A DNA stretch of 64,000 bases from assembly GCA_033558025.1 (NCBI GenBank), contig JAUCEF010000004.1:2914001-2978000 (forward strand), read 5' to 3'. This stretch comes from Phytophthora sp. 'mugwort'. Lineage: Eukaryota; Oomycota; Peronosporomycetes; Peronosporales; Peronosporaceae. Each line of letters begins with the position of its first letter. Positions within the stretch are counted from its first letter, which is position 1. The position numbers were made by a program, and so were the translations under genes. Positions 33,278 to 44,092 of the stretch are shown piece by piece. The notes beneath the pieces are model-generated. The model worked only from the letters and a program-made list of their open reading frames with translations, was not told the DNA's origin and did not search any database.

Positions 33278-36206
33278 AAGCTGAAGAAGGGATAAATTGA
33301 AATCTCCGATTCTCCCTGGGTGTCCAATGTGTTTGGTATTCCCAAAAAAGATCCGCAAACAAGGACACAACCTTCACGATCGGAGTGGGTGCGATCCGGG
33401 AATGCAACACTACCGATTCGTTGGGTTATTGACTATCGGTATGTTAATTCGCAAACCATAGTTCCAAGAATCCCTTTACCGCGAATGGAAGAGCTGTTCG
33501 ACAAAATGCACGGTTCTGCGGTGTTCTCAGTGCTCGATCTCGCGCAGGGTTACCACCAAATGCGCATATCGCCTGAGTCTCGCAAATACACCGCATTCCG
33601 CACACACACACAGACATATCAATGGTGTGTTGCACCAATGGGTCTTGCAGGCATGCCGGGCGTGTGGTCACGTCTCATGCGGGTTCTGTTTGGCAAATAC
33701 TCATTTATTGTGGTCTATCTTGACGACATTTGCGTCTTCTCTAAGACTATGGACGAACACACTGGGCATCTAGAGACGCTGTTCCAAGTACTGCAACTCG
33801 AGAAATTGTACGCTCAAGTTAACAAGTGTCATTTTGGCGCAAAATCGGTTAACTTCCTCGGACACACCGTCTCCGCACAAGGCATCGCCGTCAACACGAA
33901 GAAGACGGAGGCTATCGCTAAAATGGACGACACCAGCAAACACCAAAGAGCTTCAGAGCTTTCTAGGACTTGCAGGCTACTACCGTCGGTTTATCTGCAA
34001 CTTCGCTACACTAGCGCTGACTTTGAGCGCGTTAGTCAAGAAAGATGCAAAATGGGAATGGCATGCATCGCAAAACAACGCATTTCAAGCACTCAAAGAT
34101 GCTCTGCAAATTGCGCCTGTGCTTAAATTGCCCGACTTCGAACGCGAATTTATTGTAACCACGGATGCGTCGGGACACTGTGTTGGTGGAGTTTTTTCGC
34201 AAAAATATGGCACAAACGACCATCCAATTGCGTTCTACTCGAAGAAGCTGGGACCACACGAGCTGAATTGGCCCACACACGAGAAGGAATTATTCGCGAT
34301 CAAAACAGGACTCGAGAAATGGCGTCACTACCTCTACGGACGGCCTTTTGTCCTCTTCACCGACAACAGCGCATGCTCATGGTTGTTGCACCATCCTAAA
34401 GTGTCTTCCAAGCTAGCACGCTATTTGACATTTTTCGCGCAATTCAACTTCCAGATCCATCGTGTTAGCGGAAGTTTGAATGCGGTTGCAGACGCATTAT
34501 CGCGACAACCCACCGACGTCAGCTCTATCCAGTTCCATCGTTGCTCGGATCAATGCAGGACGCATGCAATTGCGTATAAAGAAAGCTTTCGTGCCACACC
34601 CACGGCGAAGCAAATTGTCGGGGGAGCGTCTTTGCCTCAAATTTCCTCCGCCATGACTGTGTCACACAGCTTTATGACACTCGCACCTTCCGTTCAAAAC
34701 ATGTTTGTGCAAGGTTACAAAAGCGACAAGGACATCAAAGAAGGCATCAACTCCAACAAATTCGAGATAATCGACGAGCTAGTATATTTACACACGCAAA
34801 GCAAGACATTGCGACTTTGTGTGCCGAACGACTACCAACTTCGCACAAATATCATCTCGGGTTTGCACGACGCAGCCATTGCAGCACATCCCGGAGTTCG
34901 GCGCACATTCCTTCGGGTTGCACAATGGTACTACTGGAAAAACATGGAAAAAGACATCTACGACTACGTCACAAGTTGCGAAACATGTGCAAGATGGAAA
35001 CACAGCAACGCCAAGAAAAATGGGAAACTCGTTCCTATTCCAATCCCCAAAGAATGTTGGGAAGTGGTGTCAATGGACTTCATCACCGGCTTACCGGAAT
35101 CCAACGGATTTTTTTTTTTAATCGATCCTAACAGTCGTCGACAAACTCTCAAAACGTCCCAAGTACATCGCAGTGAATACAACGGACGACGCAGAGAAAA
35201 CTGCCCACATCTTTTTCGACAATGTCGTGCGACACCATGGAATACCCGCAGTCATCATCAGCGATCGAGACCCGAAATTTACATCGAAATTTTGGCGTTC
35301 GCTCGCTAAAATTATGGGCATCAAATTGAACATGACAACCGCGCACCGAGCTCAGGCTGACGGCCAGACAGAGAGACAGAATCTCGTTCTGGAAGACGCA
35401 CTTCGTTGTATGACTTCGTATCATGGCCAGGATTGGTCAGAAAAATTACCAACGACAGAGTATGCACACGCACTCTAACTAGTGCCTCAACGGGACTGTC
35501 GCCGTTCGAAATCGACACGGGACGCAAAGAGCGACTACCTATCGGACTCCCAACAGCGCTAGCTACGAGCGCTAACAACCCCGAACTCGACATTGCCGAA
35601 TTCGCGAAAACATTCCACGAAGATCGGCAGAAGCTCGAACAAGCAAGAGTGCATTTAAAGCACGCACAAGAGTCACAAAAACGCTATTATGACCAAAAGC
35701 GCAATGACGTTGCGTTCAAAGTGGGCGAGTTGGTGATGCTCGACACTCGCTGTCTTCCCCTTCGACACGCAGCACAGGACATGGAAGTTAAATGTGCAAA
35801 ACTTGCAGCAAGGAAGATCGGTCCATTCAAAATCGTCAAAATGGTCGGGGAAAACGTCGCAAAACTCCAATTACCCGCAAACATGCAGAGAATGAACCCC
35901 ACATTTAATGTAGATATCTTAGCGCATTTTGTCCAAGATCACGAGCGGTTCAAGAGCCGACCAATACCCAAAACATCGCGGGTCGCCGTGGACGAGAACA
36001 CCGGTGAAGAAATGTATTTCGTCGAAAAACTTCTTAAACACCGAATCGTGAACCGCAAGAAACAATGGTTGGTCAAGTGGAACGGATACCCAGACCACGA
36101 GGCAACATGGGAATATGAAAGCGACATCAGCCACGTCTCCCACTGGAAGGTTTTCGTCGAAGAGTTCCACAAGCTTCGACTCGAAGTCACTCGCCGGAGG
36201 ATGTAA
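33278..36206 (+). pseudogene. Pol region of gypsy element (RT, RNase H, integrase, chromodomain)
   Basis: After the TAG at 33275 and a TAA at 33293-33295 the reverse transcriptase continues: LPIRWVIDYRYVNSQTI, FSVLDLAQGYHQMRI and the YLDD catalytic box (~33717-33728). A frameshift near 33925 leads into ELQSFLGLAGYYRRF and RNase H (TTDASGHCVGGVF, FTDNSACSWLLH). Integrase follows with its zinc finger (HPGVRRTFLRVAQWYYW, CETC), the first Asp (SMDFITGLP), a frameshift in the T-run at 35109-35119, the second Asp (IISDRDPKF) and Glu (GQTERQN). Another frameshift near 35470 leads to the C-terminal domain and a chromodomain at about 36015-36140 (YFVEKLLKHRI, WLVKWNGYPDHEATWE). The chromodomain would guide integration to modified chromatin. 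This copy is inactive. Confidence 0.88.
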
Positions 36207-36737
36207 GGATGTGGTTTGCAATTACAACACATTTACATCGGTTACTTATGGGTAAACATCTTTGGTCCCGACACAATGGATATACGCACAGTCTGGTGCA
36301 GACGTAAAGTTTCTATCGTCCAAGGCAAAGGTCACGGGTTCGAGTCCCATCGATAACACATTTTATTTTGCATATTTTGCATAAATTGCACATAAGGAGG
36401 CGCCGCGCGACACCACGACATCTTCCAAGGATCACGTATGTGAACTACACTCATGGTACACGCAATCATTATCATGATGACGAAACCAGAGAATGTCCCA
36501 GAGTCTCCAGCCAATCAGATAGTCAATAGAGTGTGACGTGTAGGTTTGCATGTGATGTAGAGGAATGGTTGGTCACTGTGCGGAGAATATCCAGCGTGGC
36601 ACAAAGGACACATAAGAGCCTCCATGGCGGCTTAGATATAGCGCTAGCGAACTAAGGACCGCCCAAAAATGAATCACTTTTAAATTTCCTTCCTACTCGA
36701 CAACTCCTTCTCCTTCTCCTCGCCCCACATCATTACA
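36202..36737 (+). repeat. 3' LTR
   Basis: This is the second LTR copy, 536 bp, starting TGTAAGGATG two bases before the end of the pol frame's stop. A purine-rich tract (ccggagga) precedes it as a likely polypurine tract. The A-box-like and B-box sequences are conserved at 36284-36297 and 36337-36347. Confidence 0.9.
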
Positions 36738-36742
36738 GCCGG
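36738..36742. repeat. LTR element target duplication, right (GCCGG)
   Basis: This is the second copy of the 5-bp duplication seen at 30002-30006. Confidence 0.85.
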
Positions 36743-37186
36743 TATATACACTACAGGCCGGATGCATAGTCGGGGGGGGGGTAGGCTTAAAAATATGAGA
36801 TATTTGAATCTAACCTAGTTTAGCGCCGTACAGTACTCATTCTCTTGTAACAATCAAAACGATATGAAGAAGTAGTATGGTAGGTAGGGGGAGTCGAACC
36901 TAGCAAAAAAAACAGCTTATTTTTTGGACATTTTCTTACAGATATCCTGGGATGGCGTTCCTGCAACGTTAGCACTCCGGAGAAACTGGCTCTTAACGCA
37001 ACGCTATCGTACTTAGCCAGTTTGTTATAGTAAATATATCAGAATAGCGAGGACGGGTGTCATGACCAACAAATCGCTAAAGTTGGAGGTGTCGACAGGA
37101 AAACTATCACCCAGCTAGGCCCCAAAACTTTCGCTGTCGGGCTTAACCCTATTAGGGCCAGCGATATGATACCATGCTCGGTCCTG

Positions 37187-37225
37187 GGTTTAAGATCCGT
37201 GTGCGGAGCACGCGGATCTTAAACC
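37187..37225. repeat. Perfect 13-bp inverted repeat
   Basis: ggtttaagatccg (37187-37199) is followed after 13 bases by its exact reverse complement (37213-37225). It could form a hairpin in RNA or a transposon end; no T-run follows that would make it a typical terminator. Confidence 0.6.
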
Positions 37226-37344
37226 GCAGGCGTTATGTCGGCTAGGTCCCCAGACATCATTTCACCCCCTCCTGGAGTTAACGTTATAGGACGCACTTCG
37301 GATATCCTGGGAGATTTTTTGCTTACTTAAGTATAACGATTTTT

Positions 37345-37397
37345 AATATCAGCCACCTGAAGTGGTGGCATCTCCACCTGGAGAGGTGGCCGATATT
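37345..37397. repeat. Nested inverted repeats
   Basis: Outer arms aatatcagccacc (37345-37357) and ggtggccgatatt (37385-37397) pair at 12 of 13 positions. Inside them gccacctgaagtggtggc and ccacctggagaggtgg are small palindromes, so the segment can form a branched cruciform. It lies ~80 bp downstream of the HIS6 stop codon. Confidence 0.6.
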
Positions 37398-37474
37398 AGA
37401 AATGCAGCTCATTTCACGCAACGGAAGCAGTATCGAGCTAATTTATCTGACGAATACCTGCTTATATCGGCAAT

Positions 37475-38742
37475 CTAGTTCTCTGCGCGCTTCTTGTCCC
37501 ACGCAGCGACGTCTTCGTAACGAATGTCGCCGCCAAAAATGTCCAGAGCACTTCCGATCGAAAGGTCGACCTGCATTCGTTTTTACGCAAAAAAGTTAGA
37601 CCAAAAGCCCTAGATAATTTAGAAACACTGATCGCTATGTGTTAATCAATTACCTTGCCGTTACCGATGCGCTCCACAAAGTCGAGGTCATCCTGATAGC
37701 AGCAGTGACCCGGTGATGGTTAAAGTAGTTCTCACTTTAGTACTATGCATATCGTGGTTAAATAACGCACCAGGGAACTAGCACCACCAGCATAGGTAAC
37801 GGGGAGGGGGCTCCATTCGGCAAGCAACTCGACCAGTTCTTGCTGCAATGTCAAAAGGCAACGAGAAAGACATACCACGTTGTTAGCTCTATTTAGACGA
37901 AGCAAAAATGGACAATAATTCCGTACCTGGATGCCGCACCTCTTGCCCTCAACGTCCACGGCGTGTACCAAAAACTCGTCGCAATACTCCGCGAGACGGC
38001 GGAACAGTGCCTCACTTCGCGTTCACGCATCAACAAATATAACATCAGCTGCCACAAACGCTTCAAGCCACGCAAAACAACCGCCAACAAACATACTCGA
38101 TGGACGTCGTCGTGAACGTCTGCCAGCGATCCGTCATGACATAAAACTTGTTGTCATCTGCTTTCTTGCGGCAGCTGAGGTCCAATACCAGGTGCTTCTT
38201 GCCAATGAGCTGCTTGAGCTTCTCCAGTCGTTCGAAGTCGATCTGGCCGTCGCGGAACACGTAGGACGTAACGATCACGTGGCTTGCGCCCTTCTCCACG
38301 TAGAACTGGCAGTTGTTAGCGTTGATTCCGCCTAGAAACAGTCACGAGTATAAGAGGTCAGCTGTCCACTAATCACCGACATTGTAGCCTATAGTGTATA
38401 ATAGGTCGCTCACGAACCGCCCACTTGGAGTCCTCCCGGGTAGGCCTGCAAAGCGTCCAACGCCGCGTTTGTGTTGGCCGTCGATGTGCCCAGCATGATG
38501 ACGTGGCCGCCCACCAGTCTGTCCTTTTGATACATGCTGTTCCAACCGAAAAGCAAGGCAAAACCATTGACACACGACCAAATTGGTGAAGCGATTCGCG
38601 TTACGTACCGCGCGAAGTCTCCAGCGCTTTGCGAGGCCACGAAATTAGTTACGGGGTCCACATCTTCGCCGTCCGTGAGCGTGGAGCCCACAATCTGCTT
38701 CACCTCACCAGCGTGGATGTCGATGCATGGCCGGAAGCGCAT
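37475..38742 (-). CDS. HIS6: HisA-type isomerase of histidine biosynthesis
   Basis: This enzyme (phosphoribosylformimino-5-aminoimidazole carboxamide ribotide isomerase, EC 5.3.1.16) performs the fourth step of histidine synthesis by an Amadori rearrangement. Seven exons (38742-38609, 38536-38418, 38331-38097, 38014-37927, 37842-37771, 37692-37654, 37570-37475) join in phase to 260 residues, matching the ~261-residue fungal enzyme. It is a TIM barrel: [14 protein letters not shown] carries the first catalytic Asp, LQVGGGIN a phosphate-binding loop, [10 protein letters not shown] the second catalytic Asp, and YAGGAS plus [10 protein letters not shown] the second phosphate-binding half. It is the eukaryotic HIS6 type, longer and distinct from bacterial HisA. 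All key residues are present, so it should be active. It is divergent from the coiled-coil gene at 39475. Confidence 0.9.
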
Positions 38743-39474
38743 GGTTTGCGATATAAAGCTCTAAACCTTAAATGCAATGGAAGGCACTGTTCCGAAGAGT
38801 GACGGAAATGGCTACATTCGTGCTAATGACCAAGACAATTCCTTAACCATTGCTACGATGAGATGCATCCATCTAGCACAAAAATTGAGGTCTGGAGACG
38901 GAACTATACTATTTCTCACCCATGATGCTGCTGTCACAGCGGAAGCATCAACGAGAATTTCGTGCGCACCGACCTGATCGGGACTGTTGCAGGCAGCATT
39001 TCATCGAACAATAGCCGATAGTTTTGGAGCGAAACGTCGAACGCGGCGGGGCTGCTTTATCAGGTTTGAGGCCGTGATGTCCACCGATAAACCTTCGGGC
39101 TAGGATAACCAGCGAAATTTTACTTCATCAGTTCCGATGACACGACGACGTCCCAGCAAGCAAGCTGCTGGTCTTTTATTTCCGGTATCATGGGAGCTAA
39201 AAAGCCGAAGGGAACGCCCCGAGTTCCGCGCAGTGTAACACTGCCAGTGTTGCGTGTGTGTTTTTTTATTAGCAATGCCGTTACGCGCAGGTAGCAAGTC
39301 AATCAAGTGGAACGGCGGATCACAGATCGCTCGACGTGCCTCCAGCCGTGGCAATCCCCGATGGGTTCATTTTCATATTAGACATTTTTTTTTTGGGGGG
39401 AACACTAATTTTAGCATCAGCGTTCACCGCATGAAGCAATTACCCATTCTGCTAGAATTGCGACGTAGTTGAGC
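38743..39474. promoter_or_regulatory. Intergenic region between divergent genes
   Basis: This 732-bp stretch separates the starts of HIS6 (minus) and the coiled-coil gene (plus) and must hold their promoters. No gene is supported. T-rich tracts at about 39260 and 39387 precede the coiled-coil gene. Confidence 0.4.
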
Positions 39475-40325
39475 ATGGACGACGTCGGGGCTGCTACAGC
39501 GCTACAGCTGCTGCGTGCAAATCAGAACGCTTACTACACTAAAGCACTGCAGGACGCCCTGCAAGCAGAAGAGCAACGAAAAGAGAAACTGCTTAGAGTA
39601 TCCAGCAAACTCGAGGCCAAGCGGCTTGAGAAGCAATTCACCCGCGAACGAAGTGTAGATCGCGAGCGGCTGCGTCACATACAAGAAGACCACACATTAC
39701 TGTTGAACGCCAAAATTGCCGAATGGAAGGCGATGGGCAAAAAGGTAAAAATTACCCCCAAAAAGATCGCTAACCGACAACGGCGAGGGGAACATCAAGA
39801 GAAGCCGCACATTGTGAAATTCACCACAGAGTCACTGGCCCGACTTGCCTTACCTCGTGCGCCAACTGCTAATCTAGAGAACAAAGGTACGCTACAAAGC
39901 GTGCAGCACCCAGGACCAAACTGATCGCTTATGTCTGCCGTGCGTCTTAGACGACCGTCCAACAACTTGCAACTCCCGAGGAAGCGTGGAGACTTCTCAA
40001 GACCTCGAGTTCTACAAGGGCGTGTACCGGAAGCAAGATCGCGCACGGTTGTCGTATAGCGCGTTTCCACCGCTTCCAACGCTCACCGCTTCGAATCTAC
40101 AAACGGTGCGTACTCACCATTCCAGTAGTTATGCAACTAAGTCCCTTAACGGTGCTCCCTGCTGGTGACAAGATGTCAGAGACAGAATTGCTGCAGAAGG
40201 AAGCGAACCTGCTCTCGCAGCTGGCCGGGGTGAAGTCGCTGAAGGCTCGGGTCATCCAGGACGACCAATGCACGATCCGCTCGTCCGTGTCAAGCTGGAA
40301 GTCGAGCGACTACCGACCTTCCTGA
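39475..40325 (+). CDS. Coiled-coil protein of unknown function
   Basis: Three exons (39475-39886, 39951-40105, 40173-40325) join in phase to 239 residues. Residues ~15-85 form a highly charged helix, likely a coiled coil (KALQDALQAEEQRKEKLLRV, LEAKRLEKQFTRERSVDRER). The middle has a basic patch KKVKITPKKIANRQRR, and the end has a second helix (ETELLQKEANLLSQLAGVKS). I do not recognise the family. It lies tail-to-tail with SF3B5, whose stop is 125 bp away. Confidence 0.65.
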
Positions 40326-40449
40326 TAAACCTAGCAATACCGAATACACTTACATATTAATAGGTCGATCGCGTCCACCTCCTATATTCCGAGCATCTGA
40401 ATTATCTCAGCGAGCATTAGCCGCTACAAAAGGGCTGAGTTGCCTGTGG

Positions 40450-40869
40450 CTATTCCTCTTCCTTCTGTGGTGGAGGCCCGCAGGGCTGAAGCATCTTCTC
40501 CAGCATGGTGTAGCGCACGCGACTCATGGACTCATTCTCTGCCACGGCGAAGTACGCTAGCATGTCCGAGTGGCCTAGGTGCGACGCCAGTGTGTCGCGG
40601 TGCTGGTTCACCGCCCACTCGCTGTAGCAGCAACGGACAAGGTAATATCAGGTTAGTTCCAGTCGATTGCTGCCAAGCCAGTCACTCCCAGCAGCAGATT
40701 GACGCACAATTTGGTCATGTCGGCGTGACCCGTGCCCACGTATTTGGCCTGCAGGTGTTCCCATTGCCGGTTGATGTTGAAGCGGTCTGCCGCCTGGTGA
40801 GTTACGAGACAGAGAGGCGGGTTAGCGTGGTCGCAGACGTACGGCGGCGGCAGTTGATCCACGCACCAT
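40450..40869 (-). CDS. SF3B5: Splicing factor 3B subunit 5 (SF3b10)
   Basis: Exons 40869-40867 (the ATG alone), 40793-40708 and 40621-40450 join in phase to 86 residues, exactly the usual size. The protein reads DRFNINRQWEHLQAKYVGTG, then HADMTKFEW across the second intron, VNQHRDTLASHLGHSDML, YFAVAENES and EKMLQPCGPP at the end, matching SF3B5 throughout. SF3B5 is a small subunit of the SF3b complex of U2 snRNP and packs against SF3B1 at the branch-site recognition step of splicing in the nucleus. The first intron follows directly after the start codon (ATG|GTGCGT). Initiation further upstream by another exon is possible but not needed. Confidence 0.9.
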
Positions 40870-43639
40870 TTTTCGCCTTAGCGCGGTCTAATGGGGTAGA
40901 TAAGGTGGTCCACACCCTAATGTACAGTACAGTATAAATGCGCAAGATGACAATGTCGCCCTGTCTGGTATGGCTGGCGAGACTGCAGTGAAGCATGAGA
41001 ATGCTCGCGTTGCGTTCCTTGCTTTCTGTCGCCAGAGTGGGTGCCGCTGCAGATGATGCTAATTGAAATGGCACGCGCGTCGATGATTGCCCACTGTCCC
41101 GATCGCGACCGCCAACCAGCGCTGCAACGCTTCTCGCCGTATTGACTCACTAGCGCTTCCTGAAGCCATCCCGAGCAGAAGCGCCGGTGCGCCACGCGTA
41201 GACTTTCTCAGGACTTGGCTGGCGCGCATGTGTTGCCGTTCGATTGTGACTTGGTTCTCGTCGCTTGTAAACGGGCGCTAAGCGTCCGCCGTGATGGCGG
41301 CGCCGCGATGCAAACGAGGCTCCATCACGTGCGCATGCCAATGCGCTCGATCGCCACACAGTGAGTCGTCATATTTTGTCACCGTGCTAACCAGAATGTT
41401 GCTTTAAAAAGTCGCGATTACGAAAATTATGGTTCAGCTGTGCTTGCACTGCTGTCCTTTATCAGGACCTGCCGATCATCGGGTCACCGCCGCGCGTGAC
41501 CGCCAAGCAGATGCGATGTCTCCGCAATGCGCTGGCAATCTGCCTGCATGTATATAATATCTGAAGTTCCCTCCGTAACCCCAGCCTCCATGTTACCAGC
41601 ACCGCGATCATCCGGCTATCCATCCTGAGCACTGCAACTTGCAGACTCAATCAGAACAATTCGGCTCATTTTTTCCAGTCTGCAATGGCTAATTGATGTC
41701 CCTCACGCAATTTCCCTTTAATGTTCGCCAAATTTGAAAACGACGTTGTGCCGTCAGAAAAAAACGGGATTTGGAGCTGTCGATGAATATTGAGGCTGTA
41801 ATTTAGCCCTTAAAAATTGAACACTTCAGCGCTCTTGGCATATTGCCTTTTCAAGTTTTATTTTTTTGCCTCTACAGCAGTCAGGGAGCATGATCAACAG
41901 CCATTGTTTGTTTGCGCTCCTAATTTGTCTTTAAGATAATTGTAAATTTCATTGCACCTCCTTCTTATCTTGACATTGGCATTGGGCGTTAGGTGACGTC
42001 GACAGACGGTGACGAAGGACAGCCCCGCGCCCTGCCGACCGCCGCTGACTTCGGCGGCGCTCCGAGAGCTTGGCAGCACCTGACTCAAGTCTCAATCGCG
42101 ACAAAGAGCAATGCTCGGAGGAAAGAGTCACTTGAAGTCGGTGACCGCCGACCGCCGTGGAACTGGCGGAAAATGGGTTGGGCCTGCCAGTCACTTTGAC
42201 CGACCGCCATCGACTCTGTTGTAATTGCGACTCGCGAGGCAAGCAAGGAGCGGGGGACTTAGCACAGCAAGAAGCCTCGCCAACAGGGCTTGATCTGGTC
42301 GCGCACCAAGCAGCATCGGGCCCAAAGTGTGTATGCGGCAAAAAGGCAGTTGCAAGCACTTTGTTCGGTTGAAGTGCGCGGACCCGAAACAACGGTCGCG
42401 ACAGCGGTTCAGGTGGTCGTTGCAGGGACGACAACGAGCTGTGGCCCACACTAAGTATTTTGTCACCGCAAAAACATCGGTGTATCACGGAGCATAAATC
42501 AGCACGAAAAATCAGGAGCATTTTTGCATCTGTTTGTTCGTTTGGAGTGATATTTTCTTCGTATTAACTGCAATAATGCATACCATTGCAAATATATGTT
42601 TGCAGGGTTCTATTATGGCAATTTTTGCGCTTCGAATAGAACAAATTCTCGCTACTTCTTTGCGCAGATTGAGGTCACTCGCCAACTGCCAGCAAGAGCA
42701 GGCATCTAAGCTGGCGTATGTGCAACGCCAGCCCGTCCAAGGCTATAGAACCGGGCCTTGACGCAGCCTGAGCGCAGCTCTGCCGCCGCCGTATGCCGCC
42801 GCCGTATGCCGCCGCCGTATGCCGCCGCCGTATGCGGCGACCCAAGATATGATCATGGCAGGGCCTCGATAGCTAGCGTCATTGCCCGGCGCCCAAATGG
42901 CCAGCACACTGATGCTGCATCGGTCACTGCCCGAACCAACGTGGCACCGCGGTGAGCTGACCTCACCGCCGGCCACGCACGTGCCCAGTGTGGTCGGCAC
43001 CACAGAAAGGATACTTTTAGCCCCGAGGGCCAATGCAACGTAAGCAAGACACACAGCAACACCAACGACGAACTGTCTGAAGCTCTCTGCATTCTCGGCA
43101 TGTTATTTGCACGCGCGCGTACTCTTCTGCGTGGCTCGGCTAGTTTCCTCCTGCGTGTGCAGCGGCAGAGCGGGGCAAGTAGTGCCGGCGGCGGCGCAAA
43201 TCTGTGTCGATCCCTCCTTCCCTGCGTTACTAGCGCGCTAGCTACTAGCGAATGATTCAAACGAGCCCTTTGTACTTATAAACTTGCTTATAAACCTGCG
43301 CACCGAGGCGGGGGGATCATAATACCACTACCGACTGTAATGCACGCGCTTCCGGTGGCGGCGAAGACGCAGTCGGAGCACTCTATTGTTCCACACACAC
43401 CCACTCGCTCGCGCATGGGCGGCCACGACTTCCACGATCGCGGCGCCGCGCGAGCGCCTCTTCTTGTTGTAGTAGTTCCACGTATTGTACTGCTCAGTAG
43501 CCTCCCTGAGGCGCGGGGGACGGTCCCATCTCGCGATGCAGTCCTTCTCATCGTTCCACACGAGATCCGCGGGCGTTCCCGGCGTACTCGCTGCCGAGAA
43601 ATCCCTAACTAGCTTGGCGTGCCCGACCGCGTTTAAAAC
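40870..43639. other. Long spacer, no supported gene
   Basis: Many frames are open by chance because the region is GC-rich, but none shows a recognised motif or consistent splicing. A tandem repeat lies at 42781-42832. AT-rich parts around 41690-41950 and 42520-42620 alternate with GC-rich ones. Confidence 0.4.
42781..42832. repeat. 13-bp tandem repeat, four copies
   Basis: The unit tgccgccgccgta occurs four times head-to-tail with no mismatch, followed by tgcggcgac. It is a minisatellite-like array in a non-coding region. Confidence 0.9.
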
Positions 43640-44092
43640 CTAGGTCGTCAGGAAATCCGGCAATTGGAATGCGCTGTCCTCGCCGGCGTCGTTCTCCGGG
43701 TTCTTGATCCGGGTACTCGATTGAATGTAGTCGGTCGTCACGGCCTCGTAGCTGCTCAGCCGCCGCGTGAGCTCGCAAAAACAGCAATCGCACCCGGGCT
43801 TGTGGGTTTCTGCGTCTTCGGCCGACGCAATCTCCTTCGAGTTGTCAAACACGCGCTCCATCAGCTTGGCGCGCCAGTCCTGGTAAATCTTGAGACGTAG
43901 TTGGTGCGCCACCACGCGCGCCTCGGGGCTCATGGTCAGCGCCTGGGTGGACACCTGCAACGAGAAGTCCTCCATGATGTTGAGGTACTGCTCGTGCAAC
44001 GTCTGTAAGCTCGACAGCAGCTGGTCTTCCTCGGGGGACAATGTCTCCTTCATACCCACGAGGAAGTCGCGAACGTTCTTGGCGATCTCCAT
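43640..44092 (-). CDS. Short conserved-looking protein, unknown
   Basis: A single-exon frame from the ATG at 44092 gives 150 residues beginning MEIAKNVRDFLVGMKETLSP. It is mostly helical (a likely coiled coil or helical bundle in LLSSLQTLHEQYLNIMEDF and LRLKIYQDWRAKLMERVF) with a cysteine cluster GCDCCFCELTRRLSSYE near residues 109-125 that could bind metal. The reading frame stays open ~350 bp further upstream, but composition changes there (GC-rich, low complexity), so the internal ATG is preferred. I do not recognise the family. Codon use and helix pattern argue it is real. Confidence 0.55.
   Translation of the reverse strand: MEIAKNVRDFLVGMKETLSPEEDQLLSSLQTLHEQYLNIMEDFSLQVSTQALTMSPEARVVAHQLRLKIYQDWRAKLMERVFDNSKEIASAEDAETHKPGCDCCFCELTRRLSSYEAVTTDYIQSSTRIKNPENDAGEDSAFQLPDFLTT

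Larger units (their letters stand above)
30007..36737 (+). mobile_element. Ty3/gypsy chromovirus-type LTR retrotransposon
   Basis: This complete-length element of 6,731 bp has two LTRs (30007-30543 and 36202-36737), TG...CA ends and a 5-bp target duplication GCCGG. Internal order is an extra ORF, gag, protease, reverse transcriptase, RNase H, integrase and chromodomain, which is the Ty3/gypsy order. The LTRs differ at roughly ten positions over 537 bp by eye, so insertion is fairly recent. The polyprotein has two in-frame stops and at least four frameshifts, so this copy cannot move on its own. Confidence 0.93.
36743..37474. other. Spacer with two strong hairpins
   Basis: No gene is seen. 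Two inverted repeats stand out: perfect 13-bp arms at 37187-37199 and 37213-37225, and a larger nested structure at 37345-37397. The phrase gatatcctggga occurs twice (near 36940 and 37301). The segment is probably the displaced flank of the Mutator-like element plus HIS6 downstream sequence. Confidence 0.5.

Noticed and set aside
36881..36905. B-box-like ggttcgactcc on the minus strand suggesting a tRNA gene
   Set aside because: The adjacent T-arm stem does not pair and no A box or acceptor stem was found at the right distance.
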